NCBI RefSeq assembly: GCF_022539665.2
Contig: NC_081336.1
Coordinates: forward strand, 1,116,001-1,180,000
Direction: 5' to 3'
Source: Daphnia carinata
Lineage: Eukaryota > Arthropoda > Branchiopoda > Diplostraca > Daphniidae
DNA length: 64,000 bases
Of the stretch, positions 1 through 10,826 are shown one piece after another (position 1 is the first letter of the stretch; the number at the start of each line of letters is the position of its first letter). The notes under the pieces are model-generated. The model was not told where the DNA came from. It did no database searches and saw only the letters and a program-made list of their open reading frames with translations. Position numbers and translations under genes: made by a program.

Positions 1-974
1 GCGTTGCTGATTGATTGCTGATGAAAAGCTGCTGCATGTGATGACCTACCATTAGACCGGGCCATTCAGCCGCTAAAGAACTGGAGGCGGATGCAGCCTC
101 GCGGAGGATTCGATTAATGGATGAAACCGATGGCACCTGACCTGGATCGCAAATGCGTTGGCTCAGCAAAGCTTCGCGAATCTCAGAAGCGAAGAGCGAC
201 GGCCGTTCGCTCTTCAGTCGGAGAACCTTCCGCACGACGCTAGGCGTCGCGATCTTAAAGTAACGGTAAAAAAACCCAAATTTCACGTTTAACAAATTGT
301 CGGTTATTCCCACGAACAATTAACGAAGCAAATTTTTGCGGTCGTTTGTTGTTTGAAAGATTTACAATTTCATGCTGGAACACTTTTTCTAACTAATTAC
401 TGCTTGACTAATTAAGAATTCTTTTCGCGGCTGCCTGATTTCCCATAAATTTCAATTAAGAAAACACAATGGCAAATTCAAAATTCAAAAAAATCTAAAT
501 AAGAATTTCATACGTGCGTTAAAATCACTAGGCGCACAAACGCGCTATCTATAGGCCTACGGATTTAATAGAATCTAAAATATTTAAAACCTTGTGCTTG
601 TTGTTGACAGCAACCGATCCGGGCCGGATTGATCCTGTTTCATAAAAACGCGTGAGTATTTTAGAAACGCATCCGTGAGAGACGAGCAATTGTCGTGAAA
701 TGTCACACGGACGGACACCGAGGAGCGCCAGCTGAACGATCCGTCGGCGAACGTAATCTGGTAGAGGCCGTCCATTAACGAAAACACCACCCAACTGATT
801 GACTCCGGCCTGACCTGAACATTCACGTAAGTATTGTTTTAATTAAATTTAAACTCTTTAAAAAAAAAAAATAAGATTAAGTCAGACGTTGTCAAATATT
901 CAAAGAAGATTAGAGGGGGAAATTTTCGTATGATTAGATCAGAATACGTTGATGTTTTTACCTGTGTGGGGCAT
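1..974 (-). CDS. Poxn: Pox-neuro paired-domain transcription factor, 5' part (runs off left edge)
   Basis: A nuclear DNA-binding Pax-family factor that specifies sensory neurons in insects (family knowledge). Three exons are visible: 962-974 (ATG plus MPHT and one base), 591-814, and 1-253 open at the window edge. Phases are consistent (1, 0). The start MPHTG followed by [18 protein letters not shown] is the Drosophila Pox-neuro start as I remember it. The PAI half of the paired domain ends in [17 protein letters not shown] and the RED half contains [13 protein letters not shown], both typical of Poxn. The linker between the halves reads VAVNNKHK where Pax proteins normally have a GGSK-type stretch. 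No homeodomain is in view. The rest of the protein lies outside the window. The family assignment is strong; Pax2/5/8 is the main alternative. Confidence 0.9.
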
Positions 975-3900
975 GATCTGCGATCAAGCAGTGGGGCGGA
1001 TGACGTGACGCAGGGCCGGAAAAATGACGTCCTGCTTGAAAATGGATTATGGAATGAAAAACATTAAAAATCTCTGATGTTTCGAACGTGTGTGTCCCTC
1101 CCATTTTACATGTACACACGCGATATGACGCTAATCTGATCTGACAGTTGGCCGACGGGATTAAATCAAAACGCACGGGATCCGTTTGAATTTCTTTTTC
1201 TAAACATCCTCGACGTTTGCTGCTCACTTTTGTGGGCGGACATCATTTTCCCGTGTTTCCTCTCGTCACTTTTGACGTCCAATTTTTTTTTTTAACTTTC
1301 CAAAGGGGTATCTATCGATAACGCGTTCAATAATAAATCGACATCAACGTGAGCCACGTCGCGCAACGTCTAACTTTCAAAGTTTCCATCGTGTGTATAA
1401 CCAAACCGAAAATTCGCATATGACTCAATGAAATCAATGAATCCAAATCAATTATTTTGAATTGTGATTTCATTTTGCAAAACGAACCGATTGAACTGTG
1501 CAATTTCATTTTTACCTTGGCAGAAACGGAAATCCAAAAGGACGACACTGAAACTTGCGATGAAAAACGTATAATTGCGAGCGAAATCGAAGCGATTGAG
1601 GACTTTTATACGGTTGGGATGACACAAGTGACTGGTGCAAAGATTTTCGGTCCAGGGCCACCAATCAACGGCGTTTCGGAAGAGGGATGGCAAAGCGCGT
1701 AGAACGGAGGCAAAAGGGCGTAGGTTATACGCGTCTCAAATGTGTTTCTCTGCTTCTGTTTCGTGTTTTGCGTCTGCGTGTGACGTCATCAGAGCGTAAC
1801 TTTAACAGAAGCATAGCCGGAACTGTGCAAAACTCTCTTTTACAGCTCCGCCCCGTCATCTTCCGGATAGAGCTCCGCCCCGCTGTCAGTGTCACGGAAC
1901 CAACCGCAAATCTCATCCGAAAAAAAAGAAATCGAATTCACCACTCCCTTTTTCTCTATGATCTTTTTTTTTTCAAATGTCATCAACTATAAAATCTTTA
2001 AAAAAACAGACAACAAAATGGCGTGAGTTTTAAGTAGGCCGAATGTCCAAAAATGAAATCGACTGATATCTAGTTAGGAACTACATCGGAAGTTGCGGAT
2101 AGCCTTTACCCTTCCGAGATCCGGAATAAGCTTTCGTACAGGCTAAACAGTAAATCCATGTAGTTCATTTACTGCTTAAAAAAGAAAAGAAGAACCTCCG
2201 CGATAATTATCTCTAACACCGTCAGTCTATAACTGGTTGTCGTCTTTTATTCGTGGGGGTCTCATTTCCAAACGCGATCCATACGGAATTTTCTTTATAT
2301 AGAACAATAACAAAGCTATTCATCAAGTAGTATATCCCCTCCATCCGCTTTTGCAACAGGAAAAACTTCCCTTGCTCTCCCCCCAAAAAATAAAAGGGAG
2401 ATGATATAGGACCACTGAAAATAAGCTTTCACCATCTATCGGCTTGATGATTTCGCTGGAAAAACGGCGTTTGTGTTTTGTATAGACACACATAGAGAGA
2501 GAGAAGAGCCAACTGTCTAATCGATCAAGTCGTTGTAGTCAGTTACGTCCTCACTAAATAAATCGACACAAGCAAAAAAGAAGAGCGCTCATTTTTGGAT
2601 GGCCACAAGAAGAGACTGTTGCTCTTCAATGTACTTCGTATGGGGAGTATATTATACACACATCAACGCAATATATCAGAGTGTGTGTGTGTGAGGAGGG
2701 TGACAAAGTTACCGATCCGGAACAACGTAACCCTCATCGACTTATGGTGTATATCCCAAACAATAACACGCAGTCACCTTGTGAAATAATACCACGTTAT
2801 ATAGAACTGCATTTCTTTATGTAAACTGTTTAATAGAACTGTATAGACATACACTCAACTTTTGAAAGGTTATGGAATTGCTCTGCTTTAAAAAAAAAAA
2901 AAAAACTAAATTCGATTCCATGGTGGCCGGAAATAGTAAAAGCTCGACGGAAGAGTTTTGACTTGGCATATCAGGCAGCAACCAAACTATCCCTGGAGGT
3001 CTTCCTCGGACAATGTGTATGTTATTTCGGAGCTCTTGTGACAAAACCCCTTCTGTGTGGATGGGTCCCTATTCATTGCTTGTTCAATATCATCGAAAAT
3101 TCATAAACGCCACACACACACTCTGTGCCGCTGTATAGAACATCCGTGGTGAAAACTTTCCCTGGGCAGACACACACACACACAAAAAAAAATCCATTCC
3201 ATTTACGATCTTTTGTCATCGAGAAATCGAGTCTCACAAAACTCGCCTTGGCTAATATTCAATCTGCGGTGTATGAACGCATTGAAGCGCGGGATTTTAT
3301 AATTACGATGATAGCCATCATTTTGTTAAGCCGCAAAAGACGAACAACAATAGAAATATAGATCTAATAATATTATACATACGCTACGTAGAAACTGTAT
3401 ACTCTGGTCTCTATTATAAACGTGTAATCCGGGGCCAGTGTGTTATCTGTTACGACACTCCGAGAGAGAACGGAGGGGCTTATTTCAGCAGGACAACAAC
3501 AGATAAGCAGAACGTGAGCGTTGACAGCAGTGGAGATGATCTGTTGACTGCCAGTGTGTTACATAACTTCCCTATTTTGATTTTTTTTTTCAAGTGTCGT
3601 TGTTGGAGTGTGCTCGAAAAAGAATAACGTAGTGTGTATCTCTATATATCGATCATTACATGAATGAAATAACTTTTGCCACCCTTACCGTCTATTGTAT
3701 GTTCTCCCTCTTTTGTGTTGATGCTGGTCGACCGGCCGTAACAACCCCCCCTCTTCAAAAAAAAGGGGACCCCCTTTTACGGAATACTATAGAAATGACA
3801 TTTTTATATAAGAGTATATGGATGTTGTTGTAGATCTAAAAAGACTGGCGTACATCTCCCTTTTCTGGCATGTGTGTGTGTGTGCATAAATGTGTGTGTA

Positions 3901-4067
3901 AGTGCTGTGTAACGACACATCAAAATAATCTCATCAACGGTATATAAACGGTATTTGTATATGGCATTGTGAGGTCAATCACAATTTTAAATTGGCTTTC
4001 GTTATGGAAAGAAAAAATCACAGTAGGTTTGCGGACATCTAATCGTAACATCCTAAAGCTTTAGAAA
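975..4067. other. Intergenic region between Pox-neuro and the Pvr-like gene
   Basis: About 3.1 kb lying 5' of Pox-neuro and 3' of the receptor kinase. The open frames here are short (up to about 100 codons) and show no recognisable domain. The interval has scattered CA/GT runs (for example around 2682 and 3170), poly-A/T tracts and several TGACGTCA-like words near 1270 and 1780. It probably contains the Pox-neuro promoter and 5' UTR just above 975. I can assign no other feature. Confidence 0.5.
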
Positions 4068-7000
4068 TTAAAATTGAGTTATCTCTTCTTCTATTTCGAA
4101 TTGAGAATCAGGCTCTTCATTTGGCAACGTCGATATCTGGGAAGACGATCTGTTTATCTCGTCGTTGTCTGGAACACTAACATCCAAATAATCAGCAGTC
4201 GTTAAGGGCTCCATGTAGTTGCCAATCGTCTGCTGCAGTTGGACAAAAGTGGGTCTCTCATTCGGCTCTGATTTCCAGCAGTTTGCCATAATTTCGCCGA
4301 AGAAGTTGGGTGCATTGTCCGGTTTTTCCATGCGATATCCATTTTGGAGCACCTTAATCAGTTCAAATTTAGCATTCCTCCCTGTGAAAAAGAACTTCAG
4401 TAAGTGACTGTGAAAGAAACAGCTGTAAACATTAAAACCTGGATACGGAGCTTTGCCGAGGGAAAATAGTTCCCAAAGGAAAATTCCATAAGACCAGACA
4501 TCTGATTGGCTAGAGAAGATCTGATCCGTAAAGGATTCTATGGCCATCCATTTGACGGGCAATAGTCCCTGCAAACGACCGTTTTCATTCACTCGCTTGA
4601 CGTGAAATTGTCTCACTCAATTACCTGGCTCTTCTTCTCGTAATAATCGTTGCAATACATTTTACGAGCCATACCGAAATCAGCTACTTTAACAACGCCA
4701 TCATCCCCTAGTAAAACATTACGTGCTGCTAAATCACCGTGGAGCACCTGGTAATTCGCTGTATTGTTTTTTAAATTTGAAAATTAAATTTTTATAGTGT
4801 AACGTACTTTCTTGGAAGACAAGTATTCCATTCCTCGAGCTATTTGAAAAGCCCACGAAATTAAATCTCGGGTGGAAATAGTAAAATTTGAAGCTGGATC
4901 TCTCTCAACATTGGCGTTTTGCTGGATGTTTCGCTCTCCATTCGCAGGCAAGTTCAAATGTTCGCTGAAAAAGAAAGAATTATTCTTAAATGATTGATCT
5001 TAATTATGAAACGTATTCTACTGTGTTTGTTCAGGATCGATTCCTGATTTCATGTTGCCAAAGTCGTCTAGTTGATTAATAAACTGATCCCGGTGATTGA
5101 TCAAGTAGGTCTGCAAGTTGCCGAACCGACAATACTCGACGATGACCAACAGTTCACCTACAAAGCCCCCAACAAACTTAAATTATGTTTACGGGGGCTT
5201 TTGCTACGCCAGGGCAAAGGATAAAGAACAGGTAAACAAAATCCTAAATACCTTTGACAATATCTTTGGTGCAGGCTCCTAATAAGTTGACGATATTCAA
5301 ATGCGATCCCAAATATATCAGAATTTTCAATTCGCTAATAAGGGCATCCATGGCAACGGCATCGGATTGCGATTTGATCATTTTGACGGCCACTGTTTTG
5401 ACAGTTTCTTTCGAATCTTTGAGGCCAACTGCTTCAGCTTTAACAACGCGTCCAAAACATCCCGTCCCGAGTTGAATCCCTGCATGAATGTAAGGTTTAG
5501 TTTAACGGAAGGAAAACGTGCAATGAAGCAGGATTTGAAGATACGAAACCGAGTGTTAGACGATTTCTCGGGAATTCCCATCGTTTATCGTACGGCAGGA
5601 ATTCAGTTTGATATTCAATCGGCAAATCGGGATTGATTCCATTTGGATTTCCCCCCAATCTTCTATCAATTTCTTCTTTCGCATTTTTCTTTCAATATCC
5701 AGTAGTTAAATTATGGGTGAGCCATTTGAATATTCAAATATGCCATTAGAAAAACGAAAAAAACAGTTGCACTCACCTTATCAAAGTACAATTTCATGCC
5801 AATTCCAATCACGAACAACATTAGCAAAATAATGGTTACAGAAGTGGCGATAATCGTAATGATTTCCTGTTTCCGGTCGTAATTCATTCCTGGAAAAAAA
5901 GCAAAACAACGTAGCAGTAAATCTTATTCACCTGTTTAATTGGCCAATTTTACCTTTAATCGTGAACATAATTATCTTTGATACTGATTGTTGATCGATG
6001 AACGCTGAACATTGGAATGCTGTCTCGCTATTCGCTTTAATGCCCAGCAAATCCAGTCGGCTTTCAAAGTATGTAAATTCCCTACATCCTGATATGCACG
6101 CTTCTTTGCTCCACCGTTGCGTCTTGATTTTTATACCTGCATATCAGTTAATCAGTCGTCATTCAAATCTTGTTACACGACGTGTACATTTACCTTCAGG
6201 TGGATTAGTCTCATTTATAACTCGCATTTGTCCGGTGTTGTTTATTCGATAATTCCATGCTGGTGGTGAAGAAAATTCAGTTTCAGTGAACATTCGGCAG
6301 ATTAGGGTGGCGTTGGCTCCTTCTACCAGTTCTTCCATTTCACCAACTCTTACCACCTCCATTCCTATTTGCATTTAACCGATCTCAGTCAGTGAAAAAA
6401 TTCAAATTACACCCAATTGAGAATAACCTTTGACGTAAATATCGAAATATTTCTCGTCAGTGATGTTGTTCATTGTGCCAATACATCCATACTTTCCAGC
6501 GTCACCGACTTTCGGATTTGTAAGTGTCAATCCACGTTCAGGTCTCAGCAACCAATTCGAATTCCATTCAACTAGTAAATCTTCTTGGTATTTTTCCGAT
6601 TCTTTCTTCAAATCTATGGATATTATTCCGTTCGCTGTAAACTGACTGGTGCGGATGACAGAGATGTTCAAGTTCGGATGGGTTGGTTTACAAGGGACAT
6701 GAAGAGACACGCCCTGCTGGGCGAGGTAAGCAGCTTCGTAAGGATCCATGAATGTGAGATAACTCGACTTGGAGTCGAAGCTGTTGTTATCTATTCGCAT
6801 ATAACCGTTAAGTATTTGAGTTAAAGTGATCTGTGTATGATGTAGAACTAACTGTAAACGTAGACGTATTGTTGAATTTTCTTCTTGTTCCAACTGTTTT
6901 GCTCGCAACCATAAAAACCAGTGTCTGTGTGCCGGACTCGGAGTAAAACAATTGTCGATGTCGAGTGTGTTTCGTTCCTATAAAACGTTTTGCTAAGACG

Positions 7001-7296
7001 TGTGTGGAGATCGCCAATCTGAGCAAACACAAATCATTTACTAAAACATGAAGGGAACTTTTAAGTATTTAAATTACCGTATTCTTTTCGACATAATCAG
7101 GTAGAGTCCACCAAATGTTACTGAAGTTAGCGTCGTATTCGTCTCGATATTGGTAGATGCAAGTCAGTACAAGGTTTGCACCAGCTGCTACCACTTGATA
7201 CGATCCCTCTGGAATCATCGGTAGCCATTTAGAAGCAGTTTGACTAGCTCCAAATAAGATGTAAAATAGCACTATTTGTACGTAAATTGTAGTCAT
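4068..7296 (-). CDS. Pvr-like (PDGF/VEGF receptor family) receptor tyrosine kinase, copy 1
   Basis: Single-pass receptor tyrosine kinase that would bind a PDGF/VEGF-like ligand (family knowledge). Exons: 7296-7078, 7018-6853, 6790-6428, 6364-6194, 6136-5954, 5889-5777, 5688-5550, 5479-5252, 5157-5022, 4964-4808, 4747-4625, 4568-4439, 4381-4068. They sum to 2442 nt, in phase throughout, for 813 aa. Order: signal peptide ([20 protein letters not shown]), three Ig-type regions, a membrane helix ([20 protein letters not shown]), then a kinase domain split by an insert. Visible kinase motifs are [28 protein letters not shown] and PVKWMAIES. The catalytic loop has HGD in place of the usual HRD. The ectodomain is shorter than the seven Ig domains of canonical VEGFR. 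A paralogue lies at 38900-42621 on the other strand. The start is the first ATG preceding a good signal peptide. Confidence 0.92.
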
Positions 7297-8018
7297 CTGG
7301 ATCACGTAAACATCCAGCCGGCAAAACCACCAGCTTGAAAAATTGCACAGGAGTTTTGGCGTTGGCGGGGAATCTCTGACGGGATGTCCAAGCTTTAATT
7401 CAAGACGTTAAAACTTCAAGTAAAGTACGTTTGTCTTAGTAATAACAAGGTCCATACAAGTGCACCATTCAAGACTGGAAAACGAATTGCTACACACCTG
7501 ACTGAGATACAACCTCACGGCAAATCTGGTAGGAATGCAATGGACTCGGCCGGATTTTCGAAAGTAAAATGGAATTTCCTCAGTTTTTTCGCTTGGGGGA
7601 ATATTTCCGAATGACGCAACGTTTTCGCCGTATAAAGACGTCACAGCATACGAAAGCAGCACGAGGAAAAATCTGAAGATGTTGGCTGGTAGATAATAAA
7701 AGCCTGCTGAAGGTAGGAGTATAGAAGACTCTTTTTGCCGAGTTAGTTTAGTATTCACTATCTGTCGTTATTTGACTTGATATTTTTTCATGCTTTCTGC
7801 GGTGAATAGTTAAATTATATTTATAAGATACCCGTAGGCGTTCTTTCATAAAATATGTTGAAAATAATGCTCGATCCATGTGTAGAAATAGAAATGGTGG
7901 AGATATTGGCAGACTAAGCCTTTTAGTGCCATTTTCACATTTCCCATCTGCTGATTTTCTAACCGCTAGATGTCACCATGTTCGTCAGCTGCGCTATTGC
8001 GAGCTGTCAGTTCAAAAG
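7297..8018. promoter_or_regulatory. Divergent intergenic region between Pvr-like copy 1 and PIG-T
   Basis: 722 nt separate two head-to-head start codons, so both promoters should lie here. A minus-strand frame of 116 codons (7408-7758) with a hydrophobic start is present, but it resembles no family I know. It may be 5' UTR of the receptor gene. No TATA box could be assigned with confidence. Confidence 0.45.
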
Positions 8019-10492
8019 ATGAAGCCCCACTTCAAAACATTTATATCTTTTCTTTTAGTCATTCTCAGTTTTGTCAGGAATATCTTAGCCATATCAGAAT
8101 CGTTCACCGAAGAACTGTTAATCAAACCGTTACCTACTGGTCATGTATATTCATTTTTTCAATTCACTACAAAGTGGGATGTCGATCCCGAGGAGACTAA
8201 ACGTGAGTCGGCGTTTTTAAAACTATCCTCCGTACCTAAAGAAATGTAACATCTAATTTAATTTCAGTACGGCACTACAATCTATTTCCGAGATCCATTG
8301 GTGAAATCATACAAAAGCACTCCTTGAGGGAGCTCCATCTCAGTTTGACACAGAGCCTTTGGAGGACACAAAAATGGGGATATCCAGTTAGACATGCTGG
8401 TCCTGGTGCTGAAGTATTTGCCACCTTCTATCCTCAGCTGAGCAAGTAAGTTCCAATGCTATGTCGACCTTACATGTATCAATTTAGCTAATGGTTTTGT
8501 TGTATAGTGATGAAATAGACACTGCTTGGATTGGCCTAGTGAATTCACTCTCTGGTCTTTTCTGCTCCTCGTTCAATTTTGTAACTTTGACAAACACAAT
8601 ACAGCCTCTTTGGACCTTTTCTCCTGAGGGTCTCAATTTGGGTGGGACTAATGCTTCTCATCAGCGTTATGCAAATTTACCCAGAGAAATTGTTTGTACT
8701 GAAAACCTAACACCATGGAAAAAACTTCTACCGTGTGAAAGCCATGTATGTCATATTTGTGCTCTTGCCTATAATCATCCATTACTATAATTTTTTTTCT
8801 TTTTTTACAGAGTGGATTGGGTGAACTGCTAAATGCCAAGAACCTGTATGGCAGTAATTACCATTCACTGGCTTTAGATCTGAGGCCCATTTGCAGGGTA
8901 ATTTTTCTTTCTTTTTAATAAAAAATATGTTTGAAATATTTGACCTAATTTATTTTTGCACCACAGGATAAAATATGCCAAGAAACGTCCTTGGAATTAA
9001 AATTATCGTTGTCTCTTATCTCTGAACCAACTGTGTTGCATGGCAATACCTACCACGGGATAAATGCCGACTGGTCGTTCAAAAGTATTTATGGAGCTCA
9101 TCTATTCTCGTCCTGCCCGAGAGCGCAAGTCTCAAAAGTTTACATCGACATCACTTCTAATCTTGTGAGTATTAAAATGTCTTATTGGTAGCAAAGGCCG
9201 TGTCCTGAAAAGAAATGAAAAAAAGAAAAATGCCAAAAAAGAAAAAAGTCAAAATTTAAAAATAAACAAAGTAAATTTTTGACTTTAATAGACCAGCAGC
9301 ATACATTGGAAACTGAGACCCGACCCGACTTCCATTTTTATCAATCAACGTGGAGGTAGCACAACGCATCTTGCATCGTATGACTTGAATGCCGTGCCAT
9401 CGTTGCCCATAAATGTACAAGCTTCTTATACCAAAAAATTGACTTACGGAAATGTCCCATCACCGCTGATCCATGCAACACGTTTTGTAGGAGGTAGAAC
9501 ATAATTTTAATATTCACAAAGTATGGACTTCACTGTAGTTCAATAACTATTTGACAGGTCATGGACAGGCTAAAGGTAAACTAGTGACACGAATTCACAA
9601 CAACTATTTCAGCAATGATATAGATATAGTCTTTTTGGAGCTGGTTCCGTGGTATTGCCGCGTATTCCTTCATACGTTGGCCTTTAGCAACTCGAAAAAC
9701 AAACCAGTCGGAATAGGTTAGCCGATTTATGTGACTTAATTACTGCATAACATCAACCCTATCATTTTCTAACTATTTTTTATTTTCGAAAGACATACCA
9801 CAAAAACTTTATTTTCGGCCTGGGCTGGATCGTCAAAGACCTCACCATCTCGAATTGCGTCTCACTTTACCCGCCGACTCTGTAACGGAGATTGAATGGG
9901 AATTTCAGAAAGGTTTTCTGAAATGGACCGAATATCCACCAGATGCCCATCGAGGGTTCGATCTGGGTCCAGCCGTCATTTCGGCATTGTTGCCCGTTGC
10001 TCGTAACTGGACCGGAATACCAAGACATGTTTCAACGTTCGATCAAAGGTAGTTTGTACGTTTATCAATACTGAAGTGATAATGATTGAAATATTTTCAC
10101 GAAATGAACAGCTGGAACGTCAGCCAATCCGGCTATTTCGTGCGTGTCCACACGGAAACCTTGGTGGTCGCCATGGCTACACCCGATTTCAGCATGCCCT
10201 ACAATGTAATCTGTTTAGCTTGTACGGTAGTGGCTTTGGCGTTTGGGCCCCTCTACAATTTGACCACCAAGAGGTAAGTTCATCTGACCTCGTATTTTTA
10301 AACAACTCTCATTTTGCTTTTATTTAAATCCTGGAATTTATTTTTAGGTTGGTAGTGAAAGAAGCGACTGGTGCTGGAGGAGGTGGAGGATTCATCTCCA
10401 AACTAAAATCTCTATTGGGAAAGAAAACGACCAGTCCAGCAGAAGAAACTGAAAATAAAGAAGAAGACAGTCGAAGCAAGAAAGATAACTGA
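8019..10492 (+). CDS. PIGT: GPI transamidase component PIG-T
   Basis: Subunit of the ER-membrane GPI transamidase, which cleaves the C-terminal signal of precursor proteins and attaches the GPI anchor; PIG-T stabilises the complex with PIG-K and GPAA1 (family knowledge). Exons: 8019-8202, 8268-8445, 8508-8745, 8811-8897, 8967-9164, 9292-9493, 9558-9716, 9793-10048, 10112-10273, 10348-10492. They total 1809 nt in phase, 602 aa, close to the human length. The protein starts with a signal peptide and then shows [20 protein letters not shown], a hallmark of the family. A single membrane helix ([18 protein letters not shown]) lies near the C terminus, followed by a charged lysine-rich tail, as expected for a type I ER protein. 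An ATG 141 nt upstream in frame (7878) is possible but would precede the signal peptide. Confidence 0.95.
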
Positions 10493-10826
10493 GTTATCAT
10501 GGTGTACAGAACCCAAGTCATCAATTAACTAAAAAAAAAGCAGTCCATTTTCTAATACAAACGCCCTTTTTCAAAGGAGTTCGTTGTGCCAAAGCTTGAA
10601 AGCTTTATTAGTCAAAGACATGTCTCACTTTGGTATTTCGAATTAATTTGAAACATCGGTGACGATCGATTGATGCTTAGCAAATGGTTTTGCAAAATAC
10701 GATGTTTATTTTGTCCGATGAAACTTCATATTGCGGCTGATCATTGTACATCGTTCAAAGGTAAATATAAGCAGATCAATGCATTTGCTATACAGAAAAA
10801 CAGCAAAAGCCCTTTCTTCGAAGAAG
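10493..10826. other. Convergent 3' intergenic region of PIG-T and TANGO6
   Basis: 334 nt between two stop codons facing each other. The two 3' UTRs must lie here and may overlap. No long open frame and no repeat are seen. Confidence 0.5.

Noticed and set aside
1457-1992. Overlapping plus-strand frames of 81 and 101 codons
   Set aside because: No domain and no splice partner; they lie in the upstream region of Pox-neuro.
6831-6852. 22-nt intron GTTAGT...CACAG in Pvr-like copy 1
   Set aside because: Too short to splice. The next acceptor (after GCGAATAG, exon start 6790) gives a 62-nt intron and the correct phase, matching the same junction in copy 2.
7408-7758. 116-codon minus-strand frame with a hydrophobic start between Pvr-like copy 1 and PIG-T
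   Set aside because: No recognisable domain, no splice link proven, and it lies in a divergent promoter. Kept only as possible 5' UTR.
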